Positions 1 to 12,278 are shown, numbered from the stretch's first letter. The stretch: 64,000 nt of DNA from Comamonadaceae bacterium (GCA_027486255.1 JAIXPL010000001.1:1-64000), one strand, 5' to 3'. The notes: generated from the sequence alone by a model not told the origin. Translations and numbers: made by a program.

Positions 1-762
1 ATCCCCTGTTTGGATGTGACGGGGGGGCGGGTTGTCAAAGGCGTCAATTTTGTTGAACTGCGCGACGCCGGTGACCCGGTCGAAATCGCCGCGCGTTACA
101 ACGAGCAGGGCGCCGACGAGCTCACCTTCCTGGACATCACGGCCACCAGCGATGGCCGCGACCTGATCCTGCACATCATCGAGGCGGTGGCTTCGCAGGT
201 CTTCATTCCCTTGACCGTGGGCGGCGGCGTGCGCACGGTGGACGACGTGCGGCGCCTGCTCAACGCCGGGGCCGACAAAACCAGCTTCAATTCCGCGGCC
301 ATCGCCAATCCACAGGTGATCTCTGATGCGTCGACCAAGTACGGCGCGCAGTGCATCGTGGTGGCGATTGATGCCAAGCGCCGCAGCGACGAAGACGCCC
401 TGACCCGGGGGGCGGGCTGGGACGTCTACAGCCATGGCGGGCGCAAGAACACGGGGCTCGATGCCGTGGCCTGGGCCAGCGAGATGGCGCGGCGCGGGGC
501 GGGCGAGATTCTGCTGACCAGCATGGACCGCGACGGCACCAAGTCCGGCTTTGACCTCGCGCTCACCCGGGCCGTGAGCGATGCCGTGAGCGTGCCGGTG
601 ATTGCCTCAGGTGGCGTGGGCAATCTCGACCACCTGGCCGATGGCGTGCAGCAGGGCGGCGCCGACGCGGTGCTGGCCGCCAGCATTTTTCATTACGGCG
701 AATACACCGTCCAGCAGGCCAAGCAGCGCATGGCCGAGCGGGGCATTCCTGTCCGGCTCTGA
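1..762 (+). CDS. hisF: Imidazole glycerol phosphate synthase subunit HisF (5' end truncated by window edge)
   Basis: Frame is open from base 1 ([28 protein letters not shown]...), classic HisF TIM-barrel motifs; followed by hisI, hisE. Confidence 0.97.
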   Translation: MPCLDVTGGRVVKGVNFVELRDAGDPVEIAARYNEQGADELTFLDITATSDGRDLILHIIEAVASQVFIPLTVGGGVRTVDDVRRLLNAGADKTSFNSAAIANPQVISDASTKYGAQCIVVAIDAKRRSDEDALTRGAGWDVYSHGGRKNTGLDAVAWASEMARRGAGEILLTSMDRDGTKSGFDLALTRAVSDAVSVPVIASGGVGNLDHLADGVQQGGADAVLAASIFHYGEYTVQQAKQRMAERGIPVRL

Positions 763-821
763 CAGGCCCTTTACAGCCTGTCCACGCCTGGGGCGAGGTG
801 GCCTTCACGTAAGATGAACCC

Positions 822-1217
822 ATGAACTGGTTGGACCAAGTTAAGTGGGATGCACAAGGCCTGGTGCCTGCCATTGCCCAGGAAGCCACCTCCGGTGATG
901 TGCTGATGTTCGCCTGGATGAACCGCGAGGCCCTTGAGAAGACGGCCGAGCTGGGCAGGGCCGTGTACTTCAGCCGCTCGCGCGGCAAGCTGTGGTTCAA
1001 GGGTGAGGAATCCGGCCACGTGCAGACCGTGCACGACATCCGGCTCGATTGCGACCATGACGTGGTGCTGCTCAAGGTCACCCAGGCCGGCGAGGATCAC
1101 GCGATTGCTTGCCACACCGGCCGCCACAGCTGCTTTTTCCAGCGCTATGAAGCTGGGCAGTGGCACACCGTGGAGCCGGTGCTCAAGGACCCCGAACAGA
1201 TCTATAAGAAACCATGA
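822..1217 (+). CDS. hisI: Phosphoribosyl-AMP cyclohydrolase
   Basis: [12 protein letters not shown]...[17 protein letters not shown]...[10 protein letters not shown] motifs; his cluster context. Confidence 0.97.
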   Translation: MNWLDQVKWDAQGLVPAIAQEATSGDVLMFAWMNREALEKTAELGRAVYFSRSRGKLWFKGEESGHVQTVHDIRLDCDHDVVLLKVTQAGEDHAIACHTGRHSCFFQRYEAGQWHTVEPVLKDPEQIYKKP

Positions 1218-1603
1218 GCTCAAACGACTCTTCCCTGGATGCGCTGGCTCGCCTGGCCGCCGTCATCGACAGCCGCAAGCCCAGCCGGGGCGGCGATCCC
1301 GAGACCAGCTATGTCGCCCGCCTCCTGGCCAAGGGGCCGGATGCCTTTCTCAAGAAGATCGGCGAGGAAGCCACCGAGACTGTGATGGCCGCCAAGGACC
1401 TGGACCGCGAGTTCTCGCCCGCTCTGCAGGCCAAGCTCGTCGGCGAGGTGGCCGACCTCTGGTTCCACAGCATGATCGCATTGGCGCACTATGGCCTTGA
1501 GCCTGCTGATGTGGTGGCCGAACTCGAGCGCCGCGAAGGCACCAGCGGCATCGAGGAAAAAGCCTTGCGCAAGGCCGTGGCCCGCGAGGCTGCGGAAAAG
1601 TAA
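1214..1603 (+). CDS. hisE: Phosphoribosyl-ATP pyrophosphatase
   Basis: [31 protein letters not shown]...[13 protein letters not shown]; 4-nt overlap with hisI. Confidence 0.96.
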   Translation: MSSNDSSLDALARLAAVIDSRKPSRGGDPETSYVARLLAKGPDAFLKKIGEEATETVMAAKDLDREFSPALQAKLVGEVADLWFHSMIALAHYGLEPADVVAELERREGTSGIEEKALRKAVAREAAEK

Positions 1604-1631
1604 GCGCGCATCTAGCTGCTGGGAGCCGTCC

Positions 1632-2012
1632 ATGGAGTCCTCCACGCCTGCCCCAGACCATGCGTCCGGCGACCGCCTGCTGATGCAGATCCTCTATGGG
1701 CTGCACACCCTGGCCTGGTTTTCCGGTGGCACCTTTGCCGTCATCGCGCTGGTGATCAATTACATCCGGCGCACCGACGAGCACCGCAGCCTCTACCGGG
1801 TGCATCACAGCTACATGATCGCCACTTTCTGGTGGACCCTGCTCTGGCTGGTGGTCCTGGCCCCCCTGTGGCTGCTGTTCATCCTGCCCGGCTGGTTGGC
1901 CTATTTCCTGGTGCTGCTGTGGTACCTCTACCGATGCATCAAGGGCTGGTTGCGCATGAATGCGAATCGCCCGCCCCAGGACCTTTTCACTGACACCCCG
2001 TCCATCCCATGA
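1632..2012 (+). CDS. Small integral membrane protein
   Basis: ORF from internal ATG with three hydrophobic segments; conserved position between hisE and HIT gene. Confidence 0.75.
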   Translation: MESSTPAPDHASGDRLLMQILYGLHTLAWFSGGTFAVIALVINYIRRTDEHRSLYRVHHSYMIATFWWTLLWLVVLAPLWLLFILPGWLAYFLVLLWYLYRCIKGWLRMNANRPPQDLFTDTPSIP

Positions 2013-2380
2013 GCCAGAGCACCCACGCCCCTGACAACTGCCTCTTCTGCAAAATCGCCGCCGGCCAGATTCCCAGCCGCAAGGTCTACGAGGACGAGGA
2101 GATCTTCGCCTTCCATGACATCAAGCCCTGGGCGCCTGTGCACTTTTTGATGATTCCGCGCCAGCACATCCCGTCCATGGCCCAGGTGGGCCCCGAGCAT
2201 GCTGCCCTGCTCGGCCGCATGATGGCGCTGGCCCCCCGACTGGCCATGGAGCAGGGCTGCAATCCCTACCCAGAAGGGGGCTTTCGCCTGGTGACCAACA
2301 CGGGTGCCGAGGGTGGCCAGGAGGTGCATCATCTGCATTGGCACGTCATGGGCGGCCCCCGCCCGTGGCTGCGCGGCTGA
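2009..2380 (+). CDS. HIT family (HinT-like) nucleotide-binding protein
   Basis: NCLFCKIAAGQIPS...YEDEEIFAFHDI...HHLHWHVMGG (HIT triad). Confidence 0.94.
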   Translation: MSQSTHAPDNCLFCKIAAGQIPSRKVYEDEEIFAFHDIKPWAPVHFLMIPRQHIPSMAQVGPEHAALLGRMMALAPRLAMEQGCNPYPEGGFRLVTNTGAEGGQEVHHLHWHVMGGPRPWLRG

Positions 2381-2520
2381 GGGTTGTTCATCCGCAAAGC
2401 CCCACAAGACGACTCGTCACCAAGGACTTGCACCAGGCGCTCGGCCAGCGCCGGCAAGACCGATAGAATCCCCCCGATAGTGATACGCCCGATACCGGGC
2501 TCGAAATTCAGGAGCAAACC

Positions 2521-2772
2521 ATGGGTTCTTTTTCCATTTGGCACTGGCTGATCGTGCTGTTGATCGTGGTCATGGTGTTCGGCACCAAGAAACTCAAGAA
2601 CATCGGTTCTGACCTTGGCGGCGCCGTCAAGGGTTTTAAAGATGGCATGAAGGAAGGCGGCACCCCGCCGGCCGAGGATCCAGCGACTGCGCCTGCGGCC
2701 CAGGTCAGCAACCAGACCGCTGTGAACGCCGACAAGACCACCATCGACGTCCAGGCTCGCCCCAAATCCTGA
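2521..2772 (+). CDS. tatA: Sec-independent translocase TatA
   Basis: [39 protein letters not shown]; followed by tatB, tatC. Confidence 0.96.
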   Translation: MGSFSIWHWLIVLLIVVMVFGTKKLKNIGSDLGGAVKGFKDGMKEGGTPPAEDPATAPAAQVSNQTAVNADKTTIDVQARPKS

Positions 2773-2816
2773 TCGGCTGGCCCGCATGAACGACGCGGCC
2801 CAGGCCCGAGCCCGGC

Positions 2817-3287
2817 ATGATTGACCTCGGCATCTCCAAGATCGCGCTCATCGGCGCGGTGGCGCTGATCGTCATCGGTCCCGAGAAGCTGCCGCGCGTG
2901 GCGCGTACGGTGGGTGCCCTCCTGGGCAAAGCCCAGCGCTACGTGGCCGATGTGAGGAACGAGGTCAACCGATCCATGGAGCTCGATGAGCTCAAGAAGA
3001 TGAAAGAGACCATGGAGTCGGCGGCCCACGATGTCCAGTCCTCCATGCAGTCCACGGCCGGCGAGATCGAACAGGCGCTGGAGCAGGCTACACCGGCCTT
3101 CGATGCTGGCCATGAGCTGCCCTCCATGATGGTGTTCCCCGAGTACAAGCATCCTGGCAAGAGGTGGCGCGTCAAGCAGGGTGCCATGCCGCAGTGGTAC
3201 AAGGCCCGCGCCGGCGTGCGCACCAAGGCCCTGTCGGGCGCTGCCCGGGTGGCCCGTTTCCGGCCCAGGCCCACCTCGCATGGTTGA
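2817..3287 (+). CDS. tatB: Sec-independent translocase TatB
   Basis: [43 protein letters not shown]. Confidence 0.95.
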   Translation: MIDLGISKIALIGAVALIVIGPEKLPRVARTVGALLGKAQRYVADVRNEVNRSMELDELKKMKETMESAAHDVQSSMQSTAGEIEQALEQATPAFDAGHELPSMMVFPEYKHPGKRWRVKQGAMPQWYKARAGVRTKALSGAARVARFRPRPTSHG

Positions 3288-3379
3288 TCAGCTTGCGCCC
3301 TCCCATTTGACTTTTCATCCCGCCGCCCCATTCGCTTGCTCTGGGTCTTCCAGCGCCTGACATCCACCCCACCCCACCC

Positions 3380-4183
3380 ATGAGCGACCCGAAGAACGAC
3401 CAACCCGACGAACTGGCTGGCACCGAGCAGCCTTTCGTTCAGCACCTGATGGAGCTTCGGGATCGGCTGCTCAAGGCCGTCCTGGCCATTGGCGTGGTGG
3501 CGATCGCTCTGGGCTTGTATCCCGGCCCCAGCGCGCTTTATGACCTGCTGGCCGCACCTTTGGTGGCCACGCTGCCCGAAGGTGCCACGCTGATCGCGAC
3601 CAACGTGGTCTCGCCCTTTGTGGTGCCTATCAAGATCTTGTTCATGGCCGCCTTCATGGTGGCGCTGCCCGTGGTTCTTTACCAGGTGTGGGCTTTCGTG
3701 GCGCCCGGCCTGTACTCGCATGAGAAGAAGCTGGTGATGCCGCTGGTGGTATCCAGTACGGCGCTGTTCTTCATCGGCGTGGCCTTTTCCTACTTTTTGG
3801 TCTTCGGCCAGGTGTTCAAGTTCATCCAGAGCTTTGCACCCAAATCCATCACGGCGGCCCCTGACATTGAGGCCTACCTGAGCTTCGTCATTGGCATGTT
3901 CCTGGCGTTTGGCCTGGCCTTTGAGGTGCCCGTGGCCGTCGTGCTGCTGGTGCGCATGGGTGTGCTGACCGTGGCTCAGCTGCGCGAGTGGCGCGGTTAT
4001 TTCTGGGTTTGCGCGGCCGTCGTCACCGCCATGGTGACCCCGCCAGATGCGGGCTCCATGCTGATGTTGCTCGGGGTGGTGGGGGGGCTTTATGAGGTGG
4101 GCATCATTGCCGCCCAGATTTTTGTCAGGCACACCAAGGCGCCCGAGAGCTCAGCCGATGCCGACGCCGCCGCCAAGCCCTGA
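3380..4183 (+). CDS. tatC: Sec-independent translocase TatC
   Basis: QPFVQHLMELRDRLLKAV..., multi-TM, TPPDAGS motif. Confidence 0.97.
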   Translation: MSDPKNDQPDELAGTEQPFVQHLMELRDRLLKAVLAIGVVAIALGLYPGPSALYDLLAAPLVATLPEGATLIATNVVSPFVVPIKILFMAAFMVALPVVLYQVWAFVAPGLYSHEKKLVMPLVVSSTALFFIGVAFSYFLVFGQVFKFIQSFAPKSITAAPDIEAYLSFVIGMFLAFGLAFEVPVAVVLLVRMGVLTVAQLREWRGYFWVCAAVVTAMVTPPDAGSMLMLLGVVGGLYEVGIIAAQIFVRHTKAPESSADADAAAKP

Positions 4184-4194
4184 GGGGGCGGCGG

Positions 4195-5334
<1,140 letters not shown>

Positions 5335-5426
5335 GGGTCAGGCGAGTTTTGTCTGCCTAGGCGGAAGGTCTAAGAGACCCATGAATTTTCGTCCAAATCG
5401 CTGCAGCGGCCCGGGGACATAATTCG

Positions 5427-6284
5427 TTGATGACCGTCGATCTCCGCCCCCTCGCGTCCGCAACTGGCGCTGACAGCCAAGCGGCCACGGCTCTGTCAGC
5501 GGACCTCGGCGCTGGCGTGGACCGACAGGCTCTGCTGGCCAGCTTCGATGCGCTGCTGCAGCCCGAGCGTTTCAAGGATTACGGCCCCAACGGCCTGCAG
5601 GTCGAGGGCCGGCCGCAGATTCGCCGCATCGTCTCGGGGGTGACCGCCAGCCTGGCCCTGATCGAGCAGGCCGTGGCCTGGCAGGCCGATGCCCTTTTTG
5701 TTCACCACGGGCTGTTCTGGCGCGGCCAGGACGGTCGGGTGACCGGCTGGATGAAGCAGCGCCTGGCATTGCTGCTGCGCCATGAGATCAACCTGTTTGC
5801 CTACCACCTGCCACTCGACGCCCATCCGCAGCTGGGCAACAACGCCCAACTCGGCCAGCGGCTGGGCCTGATGCCCCTGGAGGGCGAGGCCGGGCGCTTT
5901 GGGGACAGCGGCCTGGGCTTTCTGGGCCAGCGGACCGATGGCGCCAGCTTTGTCGATGCAGACGAGCTGGCCCGCCGAATTGAAGGCGTGCTGGGCCGCC
6001 CGGTGACCTGTATCCCTGGCCGACCGGGTCCCGTGCGCACCGTGGGCTGGTGCACGGGCGGTGCACAGGGCTACTTCGAGGCGGCCATCGCTGCGGGCGC
6101 GCAGGCCTTCATCACCGGTGAGATTTCCGAGCCGCAGGCCCATCTTGCCCGCGAGACCGGTGTGAGCTTCATCGCCTGCGGTCACCATGCGTCGGAGCGC
6201 TATGGAGCGCCAGCCGTGGCTGGTCATGTGGCGGCCCAGCTGGGGCTGGTCCACCAGTTCATCGAGGTTCCTAACCCCGCATGA
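5427..6284 (+). CDS. Nif3-like dinuclear metal center hexameric protein
   Basis: ALFVHHGLFWRGQ..., LFAYHLPLDAHP..., ITGEISEPQAHLARE...IACGHHASERYG. Confidence 0.93.
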   Translation: MMTVDLRPLASATGADSQAATALSADLGAGVDRQALLASFDALLQPERFKDYGPNGLQVEGRPQIRRIVSGVTASLALIEQAVAWQADALFVHHGLFWRGQDGRVTGWMKQRLALLLRHEINLFAYHLPLDAHPQLGNNAQLGQRLGLMPLEGEAGRFGDSGLGFLGQRTDGASFVDADELARRIEGVLGRPVTCIPGRPGPVRTVGWCTGGAQGYFEAAIAAGAQAFITGEISEPQAHLARETGVSFIACGHHASERYGAPAVAGHVAAQLGLVHQFIEVPNPA

Positions 6285-7339
6285 CGACCCTCTTGGTGTC
6301 CATGGGCGATGCGGCCGGCATCGGGCCTGAAATCATCCTCAAGGCCTGGTCGGCAGCGCCCCAGGAGATGGCCGGCTGCGTCGTGCTCGGCGACCTCGCC
6401 GTTCTGCGCCGTGCGCTGGCCCTGCCGGGCCTGGCCGGCCAGCCTCTGCGCGTAGTCGAGATACCTGCTCTGGAGGGTGCCTTGCCACTGCCCCTGGGCT
6501 GCGTGCCGGTCTTACAGGCCTGCAATCTGCCGCACTTGCCGGCCTTCGGGCAGGTGAGCGCCGACGCCGGACGCGCGGCTGGCCAGTGCATCGTGGCCGG
6601 GGCCCGCGCTGTGCTGGAGGGCCGGGCCGCTGCGCTGGTGACAGCCCCCATCCACAAGGAAGCCCTGTCTGCCGCCGGTTTGCCCTGGGCTGCCTTTCCG
6701 GGCCACACCGAGATGCTCCAGGCCGAGGCGGCACGCCACCTGGGCCGGCCTGTGGCCGAAGTGCCGGTGCGCATGATGCTGGCCAACCCGGAGCTGCGCA
6801 CCGTGCTGGTGAGCATCCATGTGTCCTTGCGTGAGGCGCTGGACCTGCTGACTTTGCCGCGCTTGCTCGAGACGCTGCGCATCACGCACCAGAGCCTCGG
6901 CCGCGTGCTGGGCCGCCCGCCCCGCATGGCCGTGGCAGGGCTCAACCCGCACGCGGGGGAGGGCGGTCTGTTTGGCCGAGAAGAAATCGACGTCATCCTG
7001 CCCGCCATTGAGGCGGCCCGGGCTGAAGGCATGGAGGCCAGCGGGCCCTACCCGCCAGACACCATCTTCATGCGTGCCCGGGCGCAGGCGGGCCAGCCCG
7101 AGGGCTTCGATGTGGTGGTGGCCCTCTACCACGACCAGGGTTTGATTCCGGTGAAGTACCTGGGGGTGGAGCAGGGCGTCAATGTCACCCTGGGCCTGCC
7201 CCTGCTGCGCACCAGCCCTGACCACGGCACCGCCTTCGACATCGCCGGCACCGGCCAGGCTGACCCGTCCAGTCTGCGGGCTGCCGTCAGGCTGGCCCGG
7301 CAGTGGAGCGATCGGGCGCCTGCGCCTGCCCGCCCCTGA
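6281..7339 (+). CDS. pdxA: 4-hydroxythreonine-4-phosphate dehydrogenase
   Basis: [16 protein letters not shown]..., TAPIHKEAL..., [17 protein letters not shown]..., [13 protein letters not shown]. Confidence 0.96.
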   Translation: MTTLLVSMGDAAGIGPEIILKAWSAAPQEMAGCVVLGDLAVLRRALALPGLAGQPLRVVEIPALEGALPLPLGCVPVLQACNLPHLPAFGQVSADAGRAAGQCIVAGARAVLEGRAAALVTAPIHKEALSAAGLPWAAFPGHTEMLQAEAARHLGRPVAEVPVRMMLANPELRTVLVSIHVSLREALDLLTLPRLLETLRITHQSLGRVLGRPPRMAVAGLNPHAGEGGLFGREEIDVILPAIEAARAEGMEASGPYPPDTIFMRARAQAGQPEGFDVVVALYHDQGLIPVKYLGVEQGVNVTLGLPLLRTSPDHGTAFDIAGTGQADPSSLRAAVRLARQWSDRAPAPARP

Positions 7340-7766
7340 GGCTGTCGCGGATCTCCCGCAGCAGCCGGGTGTCCTCCGGCTCGACCGAGGCTGCTGCTGC
7401 GGCAGCTGTTTGGGGTGCTTGTCGCCGCTTGAGGCGGTTGATTTGCCGCACCATCACGAAGATCACGAAGGCCAGGATCAGGAAGTTCACCGCCACGGTG
7501 ACAAACTGCCCATAGGCCAAGACCGGCACCCCCGCTTTTTTTAGCGCATCCAGGCTGGAGGCCGTGCCTGCGGGCACTGAGCCCAGCACCCAGAAGAGGC
7601 TGGAGAAATCGATCTGGCCCGTCGCCATGGACACCAGCGGCATGATGAGATCGCCCACGACCGAATCCACCAGCTTGCCGAAGCCTGCGCCGATGATGAC
7701 GCCGACCGCCAGGTCGATCACATGGCCCTTGAGGGCGAATTCCCTGAATTCCTGAGCGATGGACAC
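7287..7766 (-). CDS. mscL: Large-conductance mechanosensitive channel
   Basis: [45 protein letters not shown] start inferred (long N-terminal ORF extension is not conserved-looking). Confidence 0.92.
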   Translation of the reverse strand: MSIAQEFREFALKGHVIDLAVGVIIGAGFGKLVDSVVGDLIMPLVSMATGQIDFSSLFWVLGSVPAGTASSLDALKKAGVPVLAYGQFVTVAVNFLILAFVIFVMVRQINRLKRRQAPQTAAAAAASVEPEDTRLLREIRDSLRGGQAQAPDRSTAGPA

Positions 7767-8010
7767 GGTGATCTCCTTGAGCCGGTGAGCTGCGGCAGAA
7801 AATGAATGTTCACATGAAAAAGCGGCTTTCGGGCGGCTCATCCGTGGCGCAAGCCTGGTGCCAGAAACCCCCTGTTCAATGGCGCTTTTTACCGGGGGCC
7901 ACCAGGCGACTAGGGCTCTGCCCAAGCGTCTCAACAAGGCCAGCAGGCTCCGCTACAATGCCGGGTTGTCCCCAATACGCATTTATCGAGCGAGTTTCTC
8001 AAGGATCCTC

Positions 8011-8646
8011 ATGACCCAAGCCAGCACATCTTCGAGTGCGGCCCCCGCATCCGGGGCGCCTCTTGACCAAACCAAACGGAACTGGATCATCACGACCGCC
8101 GCTGTGGGCGGGGCTGGGGCGGCTGCGGTGGCCGTTCCCTTCGTGAGCACCTTCCAACCTTCCGAGCGTGCCAAGGCCGCCGGCGCGGCGGTTGAGGTGG
8201 ATATTTCCGCCCTCAAGCCGGGTGAAAAAGTCACCGTGGAATGGCGCGGCAAGCCGGTGTGGATCATCAAACGCACACCCGAGCAGCTCGAAGCCCTGAA
8301 GAAAACCGAGTCCCAGCTGGCCGACCCGAATTCCGAGCGCAAGCCCGACGAACTCACGCCCGCCTACGCACGCAATCCTGGCCGTTCAATCAAATCGGAT
8401 GTTTTGGTGGCTGTGGGCATTTGTTCGCACCTGGGTTGCTCTCCCGTCGACAAGTTCCAGACCGGTGCCCAGCCCTCGCTGCCCGATGACTGGCAAGGCG
8501 GATTCCTGTGCCCCTGCCATGGCTCGACCTTCGACATGGCTGGCCGCGTGTTCAAGAACAAACCCGCCCCGGATAACCTGGAAGTGCCGCCCCACATGTA
8601 TCTCTCCGACACCAAGCTGGTGATCGGTGAGGACAAGAAGGCCTGA
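8011..8646 (+). CDS. petA: Ubiquinol-cytochrome c reductase Rieske iron-sulfur subunit
   Basis: Rieske motifs CSHLGC and CPCHGS; upstream of cytochrome b. Confidence 0.96.
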   Translation: MTQASTSSSAAPASGAPLDQTKRNWIITTAAVGGAGAAAVAVPFVSTFQPSERAKAAGAAVEVDISALKPGEKVTVEWRGKPVWIIKRTPEQLEALKKTESQLADPNSERKPDELTPAYARNPGRSIKSDVLVAVGICSHLGCSPVDKFQTGAQPSLPDDWQGGFLCPCHGSTFDMAGRVFKNKPAPDNLEVPPHMYLSDTKLVIGEDKKA

Positions 8647-8712
8647 GGCTCGTCAGGGCTGTCCCGCGGCCTACGGGCTTAGGACGGTCCATCAATGGAG
8701 TAGGAAAACCAA

Positions 8713-10113
8713 ATGGCAGAACTCAAAGAAATTTCCCCTGACGCGCCGGTGGGTGCCAAGCTGATGAACTGGGTGGACAACCGTTTCCCGGCCACTCAGC
8801 TCTTCAAAGAGCACATGAGCGAGTACTACGCTCCGAAAAACCTGAACATCTGGTATGTCTTCGGCGCGCTGTCCCTGCTGGTGCTGGTCATTCAGATCGT
8901 CACGGGCATTTTCCTGACGATGAACTACAAGCCCGATGCGGCACAGGCCTTTGCCTCGGTGGAGTACATCATGCGCGATGTGCCCTACGGCTGGCTGATT
9001 CGCTACATGCACTCCACGGGCGCTTCCGCCTTCTTTGTGGTGGTGTACCTGCACATGTTCCGTGGCCTTATCTACGGCAGCTACCGCAAGCCGCGTGAGC
9101 TGGTGTGGATCTTCGGTTGCGCCATCTTCCTGTGCCTGATGGCTGAAGCCTTCATGGGCTATCTGCTGCCCTGGGGTCAGATGAGCTACTGGTGCGCGCC
9201 GGTGATCGTGAATCTGTTTGCCGCCATTCCCTTCATCGGCCCTGACCTGGCGCTCCTGATCCGCGGCGACTACGTCGTGGGCGACGCCACGCTCAACCGC
9301 TTTTTTGCCTTCCACGTGATTGCTGTGCCCCTGGTCCTGCTGGGCCTGGTGGTGGCGCACATCATCGCCCTGCACGAAGTCGGCTCCAACAACCCCGACG
9401 GCGTGGACATCAAGGCCAAGAAAGATGCCAGCGGCAAGCCTTTGGACGGTATTCCTTTCCATCCCTACTACAGCGTTCACGACATCTTTGCCGTGGGCGT
9501 GTTCCTGCTGGTGTTCTCGGCCATCGTGTTCCTTGCGCCCGAGGCCGGCGGTTACTTCCTCGAATACAACAACTTCATTCCTGCCGACCCGCTGAAGACC
9601 CCTGCGCACATCGCTCCGGTCTGGTACTTCACGCCCTACTACTCCATGCTGCGCGCCATCACCTCCGAGATGATGTATGTGTTGGTGCTGTGCGTGCTGG
9701 GTGCGGCGGCCTTGACGGTGCTCAAGGGCAAGCTGGCTGGCTTTTTCAAAGCGGCTGTGCTCGGCTCGGCGGTGGCCCTGATCGCCCTGATGCTCAGCAT
9801 CGATGCCAAGTTCTGGGGTGTGGTCGTCATGGGTGGTGCCGTCATCATCCTGTTCTTCCTGCCCTGGCTGGACAACAGCGAGGTCAAGTCCATCCGCTAT
9901 CGCCCGGACTGGCACAAGTACCTGTATGCCGTCTTCGTGATCAACTTCGTCGTGTTGGGTTACCTGGGCATCAAGCCCCCATCGCCCATCAACGAACGGA
10001 TCTCCCAGATCGGCACCCTGTTTTATTTCGGCTTCTTCCTGCTGATGCCCTGGTGGAGCCGGATCGGCACCTTCAAGCCCGTGCCTGAGCGCGTGACCTT
10101 TACAGCCCATTGA
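8713..10113 (+). CDS. petB: Cytochrome b (bc1 complex)
   Basis: Multi-TM, HSTGASAFFVVVYLHMFRG..., LLPWGQMSYWCAPVIVNLFAAIP. Confidence 0.97.
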   Translation: MAELKEISPDAPVGAKLMNWVDNRFPATQLFKEHMSEYYAPKNLNIWYVFGALSLLVLVIQIVTGIFLTMNYKPDAAQAFASVEYIMRDVPYGWLIRYMHSTGASAFFVVVYLHMFRGLIYGSYRKPRELVWIFGCAIFLCLMAEAFMGYLLPWGQMSYWCAPVIVNLFAAIPFIGPDLALLIRGDYVVGDATLNRFFAFHVIAVPLVLLGLVVAHIIALHEVGSNNPDGVDIKAKKDASGKPLDGIPFHPYYSVHDIFAVGVFLLVFSAIVFLAPEAGGYFLEYNNFIPADPLKTPAHIAPVWYFTPYYSMLRAITSEMMYVLVLCVLGAAALTVLKGKLAGFFKAAVLGSAVALIALMLSIDAKFWGVVVMGGAVIILFFLPWLDNSEVKSIRYRPDWHKYLYAVFVINFVVLGYLGIKPPSPINERISQIGTLFYFGFFLLMPWWSRIGTFKPVPERVTFTAH

Positions 10114-10132
10114 TCGCTGGAGAATTCCCGAC

Positions 10133-10900
10133 ATGAAAAAAATCAAATACATCGCATGGGGATGGCTGGCGAGCCTGGCTTTCGTGACCCATGTCCACGC
10201 AGCTTCTGAAGGCATCGTCTGGGACAAAGCTCCGAATCGCACCAATGACCTGGCAGCTCTGCAAAACGGCGCCAAGCTGTTCGTCAATTACTGCTTGAAT
10301 TGCCATTCGGCAGCCTTCATGCGTTACAACCGCCTGACCGACATCGGGCTGACGGAAAAGCAGATCAAGGACAACCTCTTGTTCGCCACCGACAAGGTGG
10401 GGGAGACCATGAAGGTCAACATGGATCCCAAGCAGGCCAAGGAGTGGTTCGGTGGCAACCCGCCCGATCTGACCGTCATCGCCCGCTCCCGGGCTGCAGC
10501 GGGCAAGGGTTCGGGCCCGGATTACCTCTACACCTACCTGCGCACCTACTACCGTGACGACACCAAGGCCACGGGCTGGAACAACCTGGCCTACCCCAAC
10601 GTGGGCATGCCCCACGTGCTGTGGGAGATGCAGGGCGAGCGTCAGCCGATCTTTGAAAAAGTCAGCAGCCACGGTCAAGATGTGCAGGTCCTCAAGGGTT
10701 GGCAACAGGTCAAGCCGGGCACCATGAATGCGCGTGAATATGACTCCGCCATTGCCGACCTCGTCGGTTACATGCAATGGATGGCTGAGCCCGCACAGAA
10801 CACGCGTATTCGCATTGGTGCATGGGTCCTGCTGTTCCTGAGCCTGTTCATCCTGGTGGCCTGGCGTCTGAACGCGGCTTACTGGAAAGACATCAAGTAA
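10133..10900 (+). CDS. petC: Cytochrome c1
   Basis: CLNCHSAAFMRYNRL heme site; C-terminal TM anchor. Confidence 0.96.
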   Translation: MKKIKYIAWGWLASLAFVTHVHAASEGIVWDKAPNRTNDLAALQNGAKLFVNYCLNCHSAAFMRYNRLTDIGLTEKQIKDNLLFATDKVGETMKVNMDPKQAKEWFGGNPPDLTVIARSRAAAGKGSGPDYLYTYLRTYYRDDTKATGWNNLAYPNVGMPHVLWEMQGERQPIFEKVSSHGQDVQVLKGWQQVKPGTMNAREYDSAIADLVGYMQWMAEPAQNTRIRIGAWVLLFLSLFILVAWRLNAAYWKDIK

Positions 10901-11004
10901 TCATTGCCGCCAGGCCCAAGGGGCCCGGCTCTCTTGGGAGTGGCAGTCTCGGGGATGTGGGGTCCCCAGGCTCCCACTCCTTTGTAATCTAGGAGTTCCC
11001 CGTC

Positions 11005-11616
11005 ATGATGGTTCTGTACTCAGGCACAACCTGCCCTTTTTCGCACCGCTGCCGCTTTGTGTTGTTTGAAAAGGGCATGGACTTCGAGATCCGCGACGTG
11101 GATCTTTACAACAAGCCTGAAGACATCAATGTGATGAATCCCTATGGCCAGGTGCCCATCCTGGTCGAGCGCGATCTGATTCTTTACGAATCGAACATCA
11201 TCAACGAGTACATCGACGAGCGCTTTCCGCATCCCCAGCTGATGCCGGGCGACCCGGTGGACCGCGCGCGTGTGCGCCTGTTCCTGCTGAACTTCGAAAA
11301 AGAGCTGTTCGTTCACGTCTCCACCCTGGAGTCTCGCGCGGCCAAAGGCAACGAGAAGGCGCTGGAGAAGGCCCGTTCGCACATCCGCGACCGCCTCACC
11401 CAACTGGCGCCGGTGTTCCTCAAGAACAAGTTCATGCTGGGCGACAACTTCTCCATGCTGGACGTGGCCATCGCCCCCCTGCTCTGGCGCCTGGACTACT
11501 ACGGCATTGAGCTGTCGAAGAATGCAGCGCCTCTTCTGAAGTATGCCGAACGCATCTTCTCGCGCCCGGCCTACATCGAAGCACTCACGCCCTCCGAGAA
11601 GGTGATGCGCAAGTAA
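11005..11616 (+). CDS. sspA: Stringent starvation protein A / GST-like
   Basis: MMVLYSGTTCPFSHRCRFVLFEKGMDFEIRDVDLYNKPED; followed by sspB. Confidence 0.94.
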   Translation: MMVLYSGTTCPFSHRCRFVLFEKGMDFEIRDVDLYNKPEDINVMNPYGQVPILVERDLILYESNIINEYIDERFPHPQLMPGDPVDRARVRLFLLNFEKELFVHVSTLESRAAKGNEKALEKARSHIRDRLTQLAPVFLKNKFMLGDNFSMLDVAIAPLLWRLDYYGIELSKNAAPLLKYAERIFSRPAYIEALTPSEKVMRK

Positions 11617-11632
11617 GCGCTGGAGTCATGCC

Positions 11633-12175
11633 TTGGCTGAACTGCTGAACGGGCCCGACGCCACATCCACACGGCCCTACCTGATCAGGGCCTTGTATGA
11701 GTGGTGCACCGACAACGGCCTGACGCCCTACGTGGCCGTACTGGTCGATGAGTCGGTGCAGGTGCCGCGCGAGTTCGTGAAGAACAACGAAATCGTGCTG
11801 AACATCAGCTTTGATGCCACCAGTTCGCTCCAGCTGGGCAATGAGTTCATTGAATTCAAGGCGCGCTTTGGAGGCGTGGCCCGTGAAATCATCGTGCCGG
11901 TGGGTCGCGTGCTGGCGATTTACGCCCGCGAGAACGGGCAAGGCATGGCCTTTCCCTCCCCACCGCCGGTCGTCAGCGCCGGGCCTGCGCTGGACAGTCC
12001 TGCACCTTCCGAGCCTGGTGTGCCCAACCTGCGCGCTGCATCGCCTGCAGCCCTTGAGGGCAAGGTCATCTCACTGGGCGCAGACGCGTCCAAGACGGTC
12101 GAGGACACAGACCCGCCCACCGAGCCGCCCAAGTCACCCGCAGGCAGTCGCCCTGCGCTCAAGCGCGTGAAGTAA
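11633..12175 (+). CDS. sspB: ClpXP protease specificity-enhancing factor SspB
   Basis: RPYLIRALYEWCTDNGLTPYVAVLVDESVQVPREFVKNNEIVLNIS; TTG start as drawn. Confidence 0.93.
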   Translation: MAELLNGPDATSTRPYLIRALYEWCTDNGLTPYVAVLVDESVQVPREFVKNNEIVLNISFDATSSLQLGNEFIEFKARFGGVAREIIVPVGRVLAIYARENGQGMAFPSPPPVVSAGPALDSPAPSEPGVPNLRAASPAALEGKVISLGADASKTVEDTDPPTEPPKSPAGSRPALKRVK

Positions 12176-12195
12176 GGCGCTACACTTCTTTTTGC

Positions 12196-12271
12196 GCCGG
12201 CTTAGCTCAGTTGGTAGAGCAACCGCCTTGTAAGCGGTAGGTCATCAGTTCGAATCCGATAGCCGGCACCA
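12196..12271 (+). tRNA. tRNA-Thr (anticodon TGT)
   Basis: 76-nt cloverleaf with GCCGGC/GCCGGC acceptor, loop CTTGTAA, GGTTCGAATCC-like T arm, encoded CCA. Confidence 0.93.
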
Positions 12272-12278
12272 CCTGTGC

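Noticed and set aside
2521-4183. tatABC next to a Do-like protease as a special module
   Set aside because: Usual beta-proteobacterial gene order downstream of his genes
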